NCBI RefSeq assembly: GCF_001457475.1
Contig: NZ_LN831029.1
Span: 5,952,001 to 6,016,000 of the forward strand
DNA length: 64,000 bases
Source of the DNA: Achromobacter xylosoxidans
Lineage (GTDB): Bacteria > Pseudomonadota > Gammaproteobacteria > Burkholderiales > Burkholderiaceae_B
Reading direction: 5' to 3'
The position numbers and the translations under genes are program-made. Positions within the stretch are counted from its first letter, which is position 1; the number at the start of each line of letters is the position of its first letter. The notes under the pieces are model-generated. The model did no database searches. It was not told where the DNA came from and was given only the letters and a program-made list of their open reading frames with translations. Shown piece after piece: positions 10,400-17,697 of the stretch.

Positions 10400-10930
10400 T
10401 CAGGGAGTGGGCGGATCCTGGCGGCGCTCGAACTCCAGCACGTCGCCGCCGCGCAGGTTGAACGTCAGATGGCGCGGCGCGCCGCCGCTGTCCAGCGTGA
10501 ACGTGTCGATGACGGTCAAGCCGCGCAGATAGTCGGCTTCCAGCGCGGCGCGCTCGGCCGGCACGCACGCCATGCGGGTGGCGGCGGGCGCGTCGATGGC
10601 CAGTTTGCCGCCCTGCAGCTTATAGCTGCCCTGGTAGCGGTTGCAGCCCGAGAAGCCCTCGGCGCGGTACTGCTTGCCCTGTGCCAGGAAGGTCAGGCGG
10701 ATCGGCTCGCCATTGTCGCCATGCGGAATATCGCGCAAGGCCCCGCCCGCGCGTGTCCAGCGCACCAGTTCCCAGCTGGTCTGGGCCAGCGAGTCCGCGC
10801 TGCTGGCCGCGTTGGCGGCGGCGGCGCCCTCGGCGCGCGCGCCGCCGGTGGACCCGGCGCAGCCAGCCAACGCCACGGCCAGCACCCCGACGCCCAGCAC
10901 CCGGCAACGCGAAGACAGGAAGGTAAACAT
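10400..10930 (-). CDS. META domain (HslJ-like) lipoprotein
   Basis: A 176-residue lipoprotein with lipobox VALAGC followed by an Ala-rich linker and a single META domain (GFSGCNRYQGSY, then MACVPAERAALEADYLRGL). The central TSWELVRWTRAGGALRDIPH segment closely resembles the same part of the adjacent META-DUF4377 protein ([20 protein letters not shown]), so the two are likely paralogues. ATG 10930 is preferred over the GTG nine bases upstream because AGGAG sits eight bases before the ATG. It lies immediately upstream of the META-DUF4377 gene with a gap of about 140 bp. Confidence 0.85.
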   Translation of the reverse strand: MFTFLSSRCRVLGVGVLAVALAGCAGSTGGARAEGAAAANAASSADSLAQTSWELVRWTRAGGALRDIPHGDNGEPIRLTFLAQGKQYRAEGFSGCNRYQGSYKLQGGKLAIDAPAATRMACVPAERAALEADYLRGLTVIDTFTLDSGGAPRHLTFNLRGGDVLEFERRQDPPTP

Positions 10931-11189
10931 CGACAGCACTCCTGAAAAGACACAACCTCGACTGTAACCGCCATGAGGCCAGCACGTCCCGTGCCTCCGC
11001 CCGACAGCCGAAGCCTAAAGCTGCACCCGCTCATCGCGCGCGCTACATCGCGCGCAGGGGGCCTGCATCGAATGCCGCATGGCGGGGCGCCGTCGCCACG
11101 CGCAGAATCGACTGACACTTCCCGACAGGCCGGGCGCGGATCGGCGCCCGGCCCGGGCAGCCATAACAACAATTTCCGGAGACACGGCG

Positions 11190-12395
11190 ATGGGCATGTT
11201 GAGAACCTTGCTGGCGCTGTCCGTCGTGCTCGACCACCTGGGCGGCGGCGCCACCGACTGGCTGGTGGGCGGGCGCCTTGCCGTACAGCTTTTCTACGTG
11301 ATCTCGGGCTTCCTGATTTCGTATGTGCTGACCGCCACCGACCACTATCGGGGCGCGCCGGGCAGGTTCTATGCCAATCGCGCCTTGCGCCTGTATCCCG
11401 TCTATCTGGCCGTGGCCGCGCTGACGCTGCTGGCGTACCTTGCAGGCGGTGGCGAGGCGTTCTGGCGCGTCTACGAAGACCTGCCGCTGTCCGCCGAACT
11501 GTTCCTGGCGGTGTCGAACCTGGTGATCCTGGGCCAGGACTGGCTCATGTTCTTCGGTATCGAACAGGGTGGCCTGGCCTTTACCGGCAGTTTTGTCCAC
11601 AGCGAAGTGCCGCTGTACCAGGGATTGCTGGTGCCGCAGGCGTGGACGCTGGGCGTGGAAATGAGTTTCTACCTGGTCGCGCCTTTCGCGCTGCACTCGC
11701 CGCGCCGCTTGCTGGTGCTGCTGGTGGCCTCGCTGGCGCTGCGCGCGGCGCTGATCGCCAGCGGCATCGGCCAGGGCGATCCCTGGACCTACCGTTTCTT
11801 CCCAACCGAATTGGCGTTGTTCCTGCTGGGTTCGCTATCGCACCAGGTGCTGCTGCCACGCTGGCAGGCCTGGAGCCGGCGCGTTGCGCGGCTGCCGGAA
11901 CTGGGCACGGCGTTGCTGTTGCTGTATGCGCTGGCCCATTTTTCCATTGGCCTGCCGCCCACCTTGCGCGATGGCATCGCGGTGTTGCTGTTCGCTGCGC
12001 TGCTGCCGCTGGCCTTCCTGTTCCAGTCACGGCACCGGCTCGACAAGGCGATCGGCGAACTGAGCTATCCGATCTACATCTGCCACGCGCTGGTCATCCT
12101 GTTCTTCGGCTGGCTGCTCGACGGCACCCAGGCGCGGCAGCCGGCGATGTTCATGGCGCTGGTGGTGGCCGGCTGCATCGGCTTGGCCGCGTTGCTCAAC
12201 AGTCTCATCGCCGAGCCGGTGGAACGCCTGCGGCGGCGCCTGCGCGTGGACGCGCCGCTCGCAGGCGTGGGATCGGCGCCGCGCACCGTCAACCCGGCCG
12301 GCGTGGCGCGCGGCGCGGCGCCTCTGGACAGGGCGCCCGTCCGACACGCCGCGTCCGCCGGCGGCACGGTGGGGACTATTCGCCGCGCGCCTTGA
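11190..12395 (+). CDS. acyltransferase 3 family membrane protein
   Basis: Multi-pass inner-membrane acyltransferase of the family that O-acetylates sugars of lipopolysaccharide, exopolysaccharide or peptidoglycan-linked glycans. The 401 residues contain around ten hydrophobic segments, the N-terminal GGRLAVQLFYVISGFLISY block (family V-x-x-F-F-V-I-S-G-F signature), an Arg-rich RALRLYPVY cytoplasmic loop and a C-terminal SYPIYICHALVIL segment. The usual catalytic His near the first helix may be His16 of VVLDHLGGG. ATG 11190 is chosen for the CGGAGA ribosome site just upstream. The last 20 bp overlap the end of the convergent XRE gene. No glycan cluster is next to it, so the acceptor is unknown. 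Confidence 0.85.
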   Translation: MGMLRTLLALSVVLDHLGGGATDWLVGGRLAVQLFYVISGFLISYVLTATDHYRGAPGRFYANRALRLYPVYLAVAALTLLAYLAGGGEAFWRVYEDLPLSAELFLAVSNLVILGQDWLMFFGIEQGGLAFTGSFVHSEVPLYQGLLVPQAWTLGVEMSFYLVAPFALHSPRRLLVLLVASLALRAALIASGIGQGDPWTYRFFPTELALFLLGSLSHQVLLPRWQAWSRRVARLPELGTALLLLYALAHFSIGLPPTLRDGIAVLLFAALLPLAFLFQSRHRLDKAIGELSYPIYICHALVILFFGWLLDGTQARQPAMFMALVVAGCIGLAALLNSLIAEPVERLRRRLRVDAPLAGVGSAPRTVNPAGVARGAAPLDRAPVRHAASAGGTVGTIRRAP

Positions 12396-12771
12396 TGTAG
12401 GCGGCCAGCACCTGCTCGATCTGGCGCTTTTCCTGCAGGCTCAGGCGTGCATAGGTGGCGTACGACACCGTTTCGAACGGCCAGGGCGGCTGTTCAGGCG
12501 CGTCACCGGCGCCGGCGACGGACGTGGCATGGCCAGGATTGAGCATCGGCCCTTCGCCGGTGCTGAGCCACATGGGATTGACCCGCAGCGCGCGGGTCAG
12601 CTTGATGAGTGCATCGCTGGAAGGCTGCAGGCGCTGGCCGCTTTCGTAATTGCCGATAGCGCTTTGCGACAGGTTGCTCGCGACCGCCAAGTCCTTTTGT
12701 GTCCATCCCTGAAGCATTCTTGCGTTGCGCAGACGATGGCTAAACGTGTCCAATCGATCAACCTGAGACAT
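12376..12771 (-). CDS. XRE-family HTH transcriptional regulator
   Basis: A 131-residue DNA-binding protein with an N-terminal Cro/CI helix-turn-helix (about residues 9-65, containing WTQKDLAVASNLSQSAIGNY and LIKLTRALRVNPMWLSTGEG). The NPMWLSTGEGP ending is typical of stand-alone phage-repressor-like XRE proteins in betaproteobacteria. A short C-terminal segment rich in Ala, Glu and Gln follows (SLQEKRQIEQVLAAYI). The ATG at 12771 starts MSQVDRL. There is no clear Shine-Dalgarno before it; a GTG at 12834 is an alternative. The upstream DNA is AT-rich, as expected for a regulated promoter. Target unknown. Confidence 0.85.
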   Translation of the reverse strand: MSQVDRLDTFSHRLRNARMLQGWTQKDLAVASNLSQSAIGNYESGQRLQPSSDALIKLTRALRVNPMWLSTGEGPMLNPGHATSVAGAGDAPEQPPWPFETVSYATYARLSLQEKRQIEQVLAAYIKARGE

Positions 12772-13419
12772 TAATATGAATTTATTTATTTGATTAAAAC
12801 ATCTCAATACTGCCGCCAAATAAACGGATTGCACCCCAATTCCGTGGCTAATCCGTAAATCGCGGCGCCCTCCTCCCGGCCCCGTGCGGGCCCCTGCCCC
12901 GCCACCGCGAAACTGACCCGCGGCGATGCAAAAAACCCCTTTCTATCATCGGCTTGCGGTCGGCACGGCGCCATCCCGACGGCACCCGCCGCGCGCGGAC
13001 GCGCGACGTTGGCGCGGGGTTAACGCCGGCCCGAGTTTATGGTTTTTCGGCGTGTGAAAATAGAAAATAATGTATCGGTAATACTTAATATCTTCAGGTC
13101 TCAACCACGCAAAACAAACAGCGTTCCAAGCGCCACGCGGAAATATGCCTCGCGTCAATTGTTACCACCAGAAACTACAGAAACGTATCTTCACAAAAAA
13201 ACACGCCCGTGTTTAAATGAAACACGGGCGTGACTTCCATGCGGAATCGGATCATCGGCGGCCTGGGCGCAACGCGCTCGAGCCAGGCGCCGCCCCGGAC
13301 CCCGACCGCGGCCTCAACCTGCCGCGGCCCACACGCTGGGCACCAGCCCAGACCTTCGCCCGCCACCAGACAACACCGCCAGATGCCGCCACATCATGGC
13401 GCAGCAAAGGGAGAGGGGC
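12772..13419. other. long AT-rich intergenic region with no protein gene
   Basis: About 650 bp without a convincing gene. The first part holds the XRE promoter. Positions about 13030-13220 are markedly AT-rich compared with the rest of the window. Two patches resemble bacterial -10 sites (around 13060-13095). A strong inverted repeat and A-tract at 13193-13232 read as a leftward terminator. The remainder (13233-13419) is GC-rich leader DNA of the downstream regulator. Short open frames here lack ribosome sites and resemble nothing I know. Confidence 0.6.
13193..13232 (-). terminator. strong leftward rho-independent terminator with no upstream gene
   Basis: A 13-bp perfect stem (13202-13214 pairing with 13220-13232, core CACGCCCGTG) has a 5-nt loop and is followed on the minus strand by a run of T (A-tract 13194-13200 on the plus strand). 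No minus-strand coding gene lies to its right before 15.9 kb, apart from the ncRNA candidate at 14.3-14.5 kb that has its own terminator. It may end a small antisense or regulatory RNA. Confidence 0.8.
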
Positions 13420-13455
13420 ATGACACGCAACGCAGGCGCGGACGGGCATCCATGA
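13420..13455 (+). CDS. 11-codon leader ORF coupled to the degenerate response regulator
   Basis: ATG at 13420 is preceded by a near-ideal ribosome site (GGGAGAGGGG ending one base before it). It encodes MTRNAGADGHP, with a TGA stop at 13453-13455 that overlaps the start of the next gene (ATGA at 13452). The downstream gene has only a weak Shine-Dalgarno of its own. The arrangement is that of a translationally coupled leader peptide. Evidence is purely structural; the peptide has no repeated amino acid that would suggest classical attenuation. Confidence 0.5.
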   Translation: MTRNAGADGHP

Positions 13456-14267
13456 ACAACACACTGGATGTCATTTTTCTGGCCCAGGACGACGCCAGGC
13501 ACGGCCGGCTGGTCCAAGCGCTGTCCCATCTCGGATTCAGCGTACGTCGCTGCCACGACCTGGCCGACGTCTACGACCGCTATTCCCGCCGCGCCTGCCC
13601 GCTGATCATCCTGGAAGCGCCGCTGCCCGATATCCACAACGCCGCCGTACGGTTGCGCGCCATCGACCGCAGCCTGGGCATCGTCGCCATCGCGCCCTTC
13701 GGCGCCGAGGAAAACCGCATTCGCACCTTGCTCTGCGGCGCCGACGCGTGCCTGCCGCCGGAGGTCACCGGCCTGGAGCTGGCGGCGGTGCTGCAGGCGC
13801 TGGTGCGCCGCGCGGTGGGCCTGGACCTGTCCGAACCGGTGGCCGAGCCGCCCCCCGACGACCCCCTGCAGGAAACCTGGCGCCTGGCCAACAAGGGCTG
13901 GACCCTCATCAGCCCCGCCGGGCGCAGCCTCGGGCTGACCACGGGCGAGCGTGATTTCCTGACCCGTCTGGTGAAGGCGCCCGACCGCAAGGTCAGCCGC
14001 GACGCGTTCTATCCCGACGGCGCCGAAGACGCCGACGGCGCCATCACGCGGCGCCGCTTCGTAGACGTCATGATCAGCCGGCTGCGGCGCAAGGCGACGG
14101 CCAATCACATGACCTTGCCGATCCGCGCGGTGCATGGCTGGGGCTATATGTTCGCGGCGGATATCGCGCTGGAACTGGATCCGCGGGAAGGAGGAGAGGA
14201 GAGTCGTCCGGACGGACAGGAGGCCTGGCGCCGCGACACCGCAGATGCGGGCGCGCCATCTTACTGA
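13452..14267 (+). CDS. OmpR-like winged-helix regulator with degenerate receiver domain
   Basis: A 271-residue cytoplasmic DNA-binding protein with a CheY-like N-terminal domain (about 1-120) and an OmpR/PhoB winged helix (about 150-250, ending in VHGWGYMF). The acidic pair Asp13-Asp14 is kept. The phospho-acceptor position of LIILEAPLPD is Glu55 instead of Asp, the Thr/Ser switch position is Ala81, and the conserved Lys of the LxKP motif is Pro103. It therefore probably does not respond to a histidine kinase, and none is adjacent. A C-terminal charged tail follows the winged helix. The start at ATG 13452 is supported by overlap with the leader ORF. Target genes are unknown; it may be autoregulatory given the long upstream region. 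Confidence 0.85.
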   Translation: MNNTLDVIFLAQDDARHGRLVQALSHLGFSVRRCHDLADVYDRYSRRACPLIILEAPLPDIHNAAVRLRAIDRSLGIVAIAPFGAEENRIRTLLCGADACLPPEVTGLELAAVLQALVRRAVGLDLSEPVAEPPPDDPLQETWRLANKGWTLISPAGRSLGLTTGERDFLTRLVKAPDRKVSRDAFYPDGAEDADGAITRRRFVDVMISRLRRKATANHMTLPIRAVHGWGYMFAADIALELDPREGGEESRPDGQEAWRRDTADAGAPSY

Positions 14268-14694
14268 TACGCTGGCGCCAGGAGCCTGGCGATGGGCGAA
14301 AAAAACGCGGCGCTGCCCCGAAGGTAAGACGCCGCGCTAAAACAACACGTGAGCCTGGAGTCATCAGCCGGCACTGATGCCTTCTACCTAGATCACGCGA
14401 TTCCAACATTCGTGCCTCATACTACTCACGCACGGACTGGCCGTGAGCCCGGTTGGGGTCTCTAGTCCCCACCCAAGCTGCAGCGTGATAACGCCCGGGG
14501 ATTTCGTCCGCCCTGGCAGCTGGCGGGCTCGTCGCCCGTATCAGCGGCGTTCCTCTCGGATAGCCGCGTGATGAAGGCAGTTTAGGACGTCGGGCGCAAT
14601 TCAAGTAATTCTTTGTTGATAGCCTTCTATACATATTGGATATAGCAAGCCCCCGACGGGCGCCTATAGAATGCAGGCAAAGGATGCCCCTGCC
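14268..14694. other. structured intergenic region between regulator and potassium channel
   Basis: About 430 bp without a protein gene. The left two thirds (14299-14545) is full of hairpins and ends in a leftward terminator, annotated separately as an ncRNA candidate. The right part (about 14600-14650) is AT-rich, with TATACAT and TATAGC patches, and likely carries the promoter of the potassium channel gene on the plus strand. Confidence 0.55.
14299..14545 (-). ncRNA. candidate structured non-coding RNA
   Basis: On the minus strand this stretch can form a series of hairpins: CGGGC/GCCCG (14524-14538), TGGGG/CCCCA (14454-14471), CTCACG/CGTGAG (14425-14447) and CATCAG/CTGATG (14362-14379). It finishes with a CGCGGCG/CGCCGCG stem (14306-14336) followed by seven T on the minus strand. 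It contains no plausible ORF. I could not match it to 6S RNA, tmRNA, RNase P RNA or SRP RNA by their conserved segments. The 5' end is uncertain. Hairpins fold on either strand, so strand is inferred only from the T-tract. Confidence 0.45.
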
Positions 14695-15897
14695 ATGCCC
14701 AATCCCCTGACCGGCCTCGCGCGCCGCCTGCGCCGTGTGATCTCCCTTGTGCCGCCCAACTGGTGTCTCGCCATCCTGGTGGCCCTGGACGGGTATGCCT
14801 TCATGCATCCGGTGCTGCGCGAAGTGCGGACGCGCGAGTATTCGTTCTGGCTGGCGCTGGACAACTGGCGGGACGTGATGCAGGTGGTCGGCCTGCTGGA
14901 GATCCCGCGGCTGGTGCTGGGGGTGGGGCTGCAGATCATCGCCCTTGGCCTGATCCTGAAGGCGCGCATCGCCTGGGCCTTCTCGCTGGTGCTGCTGATC
15001 GGCATCGGCACCTTCGCCATCCTGGGCGACAGCGGCCGCGCCGGACTCGGCATCTATACGCTGGTGCTGGTGGTGGCGCTGGTCGCCTATTGGCGCCGCT
15101 TCGATCGCGCCAGCGTCACGGCCGGCTCGCTGTTCGCGCTGGTCAGCATGGTGTCGCTGCTGATCTATGCGGTGTTCGGCACGCTGTACCTGGGCGAGGA
15201 ATTCAATCCGCCCATCAAGGACGCGGCGACCGCCCTGTACTTTTCCATCGTCTCGATGTCGACGGTGGGCTATGGCGACATCACGCCGCACAGCAACGCG
15301 GCGCGGCTGTTCACCGCGTCGATTATCATTCTCGGCATCACCGTCTTCGCCACCTCCATCAGCGCGATCGCCGGCCCGGTGATCGGCGGCAACCTGAAAC
15401 GGCTGGTCAAGGGCCGGTTTTCCACCGCCATGAGAAAAAACCACATCATCATTGCCGGCGCCACGCCCCTGGCCATGAGCGTCTACGACGGCCTGCGGCG
15501 CCGCGGCGACGAGGTCACGGTCATCGTGCCTGCCGGCGCGCCGCAGGAGTACCCGGCCGCCACCGACCTGATCGAAGGCGATGCCTCCAGCGTCGAGGTG
15601 CTGCGCAGCGCGGGCGTGACCCGCGCGCGCTATGTGCTGGCGCTGCGCGAGGACGACGCCGAGAACGCCTTCATCGTGCTGGCCGCCAAGGAAGCCGCCG
15701 GAGAACAGGGCGCCAGGACGGTGGCCCTGGTCAACACCAGCAAGCACCTGGAAAAAATCCGGCGGGTGCAGCCCGACCTGGTGTTCTCGGTGCAATTGCT
15801 CGGTGCCGAACTGCTGACGCGCGCCATCAACGGCGAGCCGCTGGACAGCCAATCGATCACCGACCTCTTCTTCGCCAAGGCGGCGCCACAACGCTAG
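14695..15897 (+). CDS. kch: Kch-like voltage-gated potassium channel protein
   Basis: A 400-residue inner-membrane potassium channel subunit with about six transmembrane segments, the selectivity filter TVGYGD (residues 190-195) and a cytoplasmic RCK/TrkA-N domain (about 245-400). The RCK domain begins NHIIIAGATPLAMSVYDGLRRRGDEVTVIV. Overall layout and length match E. coli Kch (417 residues). ATG 14695 is preferred over ATG 14671 because AAAGGA lies about ten bases before it. In the RCK domain the usual GxGxxG is GATPLA, so nucleotide binding may be altered. It is convergent with the DUF4156 lipoprotein gene; their ends overlap by four bases. Confidence 0.9.
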   Translation: MPNPLTGLARRLRRVISLVPPNWCLAILVALDGYAFMHPVLREVRTREYSFWLALDNWRDVMQVVGLLEIPRLVLGVGLQIIALGLILKARIAWAFSLVLLIGIGTFAILGDSGRAGLGIYTLVLVVALVAYWRRFDRASVTAGSLFALVSMVSLLIYAVFGTLYLGEEFNPPIKDAATALYFSIVSMSTVGYGDITPHSNAARLFTASIIILGITVFATSISAIAGPVIGGNLKRLVKGRFSTAMRKNHIIIAGATPLAMSVYDGLRRRGDEVTVIVPAGAPQEYPAATDLIEGDASSVEVLRSAGVTRARYVLALREDDAENAFIVLAAKEAAGEQGARTVALVNTSKHLEKIRRVQPDLVFSVQLLGAELLTRAINGEPLDSQSITDLFFAKAAPQR

Positions 15898-16262
15898 CCG
15901 CAGCGATAGACATTGCCGGACAGCGTGACGTTGGTCTGCTCCATGTGATCCTTGCCGCCCGTCTGTCCGGCGCGCTGCGTCAACAGATAGACCACGTTGC
16001 CGCCCATCGCGGCGGCGCGATTCTTCAGGTCATTGCGGGCCCCCGTTTCCATGTCGGCGTTGGAGGTGATCGCTCCCGCCAGGAAGTTGCCCTGGCTACC
16101 GGTGACATCGCCCAGGAAGACGCATTCCTTGCCGGGTTCGTTGTGCGTGATGCGCACGCTCGCGGCGCCGGGTGTCAGCGCGATGGGCGCGCAGGCGGCC
16201 AGCGCGGTGGCGCAGGCCAGGAAAGAAGCGATACGCGACGCATCGCGGGACAGGGTTTGCAT
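15894..16262 (-). CDS. DUF4156 family lipoprotein
   Basis: A 122-residue predicted lipoprotein with lipobox LAACAP and a compact domain containing GKECVFLGDVTGSQGNFLAG and a C-terminal Cys. The pattern (C-x-F/Y-LG-V-G followed by NDLKNRAAAMGGNVV) is that of DUF4156, the family of E. coli YjeI. Function is unknown. The start is set at ATG 16262, giving a normal lipoprotein signal; ATG 16274 and a further upstream codon are alternatives. The gene stands alone between kch and the XRE/DUF2975 pair. Confidence 0.8.
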   Translation of the reverse strand: MQTLSRDASRIASFLACATALAACAPIALTPGAASVRITHNEPGKECVFLGDVTGSQGNFLAGAITSNADMETGARNDLKNRAAAMGGNVVYLLTQRAGQTGGKDHMEQTNVTLSGNVYRCG

Positions 16263-16346
16263 GACGGCAGGCATCCATCGAAAGGACGTGGGAATCCCAC
16301 GCATGGCCACGCGCCACGCGCAGGGGAAAGCAGGAACGGGAGGGAG

Positions 16347-16580
16347 TCAGTCGGGGGCTTCGTCGCCCGCCGCCGGGCCTGGCTGGTATTCGAGCAGGTC
16401 GCCAGGCTGGCATTGCAGCACTTCGCAGATGCGTTCGAGCGTGTCGAAACGCATGCCCTTGACCTTGCCCGACTTGAGCAGCGACAGGTTCGGCTCGGTG
16501 ATGCCGATCTCCTGGGCCAGCTGACGCGCCTTCATCTTGCGCTGCGCCAGCATCACATCCAGCCGCACGACAATCGCCAT
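16347..16580 (-). CDS. small XRE-type regulator paired with DUF2975 membrane protein
   Basis: A 77-residue protein consisting almost wholly of a helix-turn-helix: MKARQLAQEIGITEPNLSLL with KVKGMRFDTLERICEVLQCQ. It is the YozG-like class of very short regulators that contains CQPGDLLEY near the end. Its ATG (16580) shares a base with the stop of the upstream DUF2975 gene (TGATG), so the two are translationally coupled. Such XRE/DUF2975 pairs recur in many bacteria; the membrane partner may sense a signal, but the mechanism is unproven. The palindrome at 17296-17318 is a candidate binding site. Confidence 0.9.
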   Translation of the reverse strand: MAIVVRLDVMLAQRKMKARQLAQEIGITEPNLSLLKSGKVKGMRFDTLERICEVLQCQPGDLLEYQPGPAAGDEAPD

Positions 16581-17242
16581 CAGATGAACCCCCGGTTCTC
16601 TTCCGCGACCCGGGCCGCCTCTTCCATGGCCCAGGCCAGCGAAAACAGCAGGCCACCCAGCAACGCCAGCAGGATGTCGCTGACGTCGATATCGATCAGC
16701 ATGTGCGGGCCCTGCCCTGGTCCGTTGGCCAGCGTCAGGACCAGCGCCAGCACCGTCTTCAACACCGGCACCGCCGCGCTGAACACCGTGACCAGCAAGG
16801 CGATGCCGCGCAGCCGGCGCGCGGTGGCGACCGTGAGCACATCGCCCCGGCCGAAATCGCTGAACATCGCGTAGGCGTGCGCGATGCCGCGCAACGCCAG
16901 CCCCGCCAGCGCCCCGAACAGCGCGAAACCCAGTAGCCGGTAGCCCGGCCCCAACTGCAGGTGCGGCGCGGGCGGCGGTCCGGCCAGCCCGACATGGGCG
17001 GCCGCGCTGTCGACCGAGGCCGGCGACGGGGTGATGCCGAGGAACGAATAGATGCCGCGCGCCAGCACCGCCTCGGCGGTGAAAAACCACATGCCGATCA
17101 GTGCGGCGACCAGCAGCAGCGCCACGGCGATGAGCAGGCCACGCATCCATCGCGACAGCACGCGGATGCGTTCAAACCGGTCGCGCCCTGGCGGCGCGGG
17201 CGGGGTTTGTTGGGTGGGAGTCGAAGTCAGCGCTGCGGCCAC
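16580..17242 (-). CDS. DUF2975 integral membrane protein
   Basis: A 220-residue inner-membrane protein with four predicted transmembrane segments (roughly residues 35-58, 98-118, 140-165 and 185-205). It has the DUF2975 layout, including AYAMFSDFGRGDVLT in the central loop. GTG 17242 is chosen over upstream in-frame codons because GGAGG lies five bases before it; a start at 17308 would place the N-terminus inside the promoter palindrome. It is coupled to the small XRE gene. Function is unknown; probably a membrane sensor or regulator partner of the XRE protein. Confidence 0.85.
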   Translation of the reverse strand: MAAALTSTPTQQTPPAPPGRDRFERIRVLSRWMRGLLIAVALLLVAALIGMWFFTAEAVLARGIYSFLGITPSPASVDSAAAHVGLAGPPPAPHLQLGPGYRLLGFALFGALAGLALRGIAHAYAMFSDFGRGDVLTVATARRLRGIALLVTVFSAAVPVLKTVLALVLTLANGPGQGPHMLIDIDVSDILLALLGGLLFSLAWAMEEAARVAEENRGFI

Positions 17243-17295
17243 GGGAGCCTCCAGAACACGTTGCGAAGGTAATGACGTTGCTGTAGTGTAGCAAC

Positions 17296-17318
17296 AAATT
17301 ATCGTCAAACGATAATTT
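17296..17318. promoter_or_regulatory. perfect palindromic operator upstream of DUF2975-XRE
   Basis: AAATTATCGT-CAA-ACGATAATTT is a perfect 10-bp inverted repeat with a 3-bp spacer. On the minus strand it overlaps a TTGACG -35-like hexamer that leads towards the DUF2975 gene, as expected for autorepression by the small XRE protein. It lies between two divergent genes, so it could also control the rightward ORF at 17339. Confidence 0.7.
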
Positions 17319-17338
17319 TTTATCCTAAAAGGAAAACC

Positions 17339-17686
17339 ATGCGGTCAGCCATCGCGATCGCCGCGCTAGTCGCCGCGGCCTTGTTGTTCATGGCGCTGGC
17401 GTCGGCTTGCGCCTGTGGGCGGGACACGCCTGGCCGGGCCTGCCACCGCGACAGGGGCGCGCCGGCCGTGCGCACCGCCAGCGTCTGGTCACTGGGCCAG
17501 CGCTTTGCATTGCCGACCTTGCCAAGGCTGGGCTTCCCGTCCGTGCGCGACGGGGCGGCATGCGCCTGTTGTGACCGGGGCCCATTGCCCCGGACCGGAA
17601 CGGCTTCGGAGGCGGCGGACGAAAAGGATCGCGGCAAGCCCTGGCAGATATCGGCGTCCGGGCGGCCCGCGCAGGCCATGGAGTGA
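17339..17686 (+). CDS. possible small secreted Cys-rich protein
   Basis: A 115-residue frame with a good ribosome site (AAAGGA, six bases before ATG) directly after the palindromic operator. The N-terminus MRSAIAIAALVAAALLFMALASACAC looks like a signal peptide or membrane anchor. The rest is Arg/Pro/Ala rich with several cysteines (ACACG, ACACCDR) and no recognised domain. Against it: composition is the bland kind often produced by out-of-frame GC-rich DNA. It is kept because of the position and ribosome site. Confidence 0.4.
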   Translation: MRSAIAIAALVAAALLFMALASACACGRDTPGRACHRDRGAPAVRTASVWSLGQRFALPTLPRLGFPSVRDGAACACCDRGPLPRTGTASEAADEKDRGKPWQISASGRPAQAME

Positions 17687-17697
17687 GCGCGCCGCGC

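Noticed and set aside
14299..14545. 6S RNA, tmRNA, RNase P RNA or SRP RNA
   Set aside because: None of the conserved segments I know of these RNAs could be found on either strand; no tmRNA tag peptide frame.
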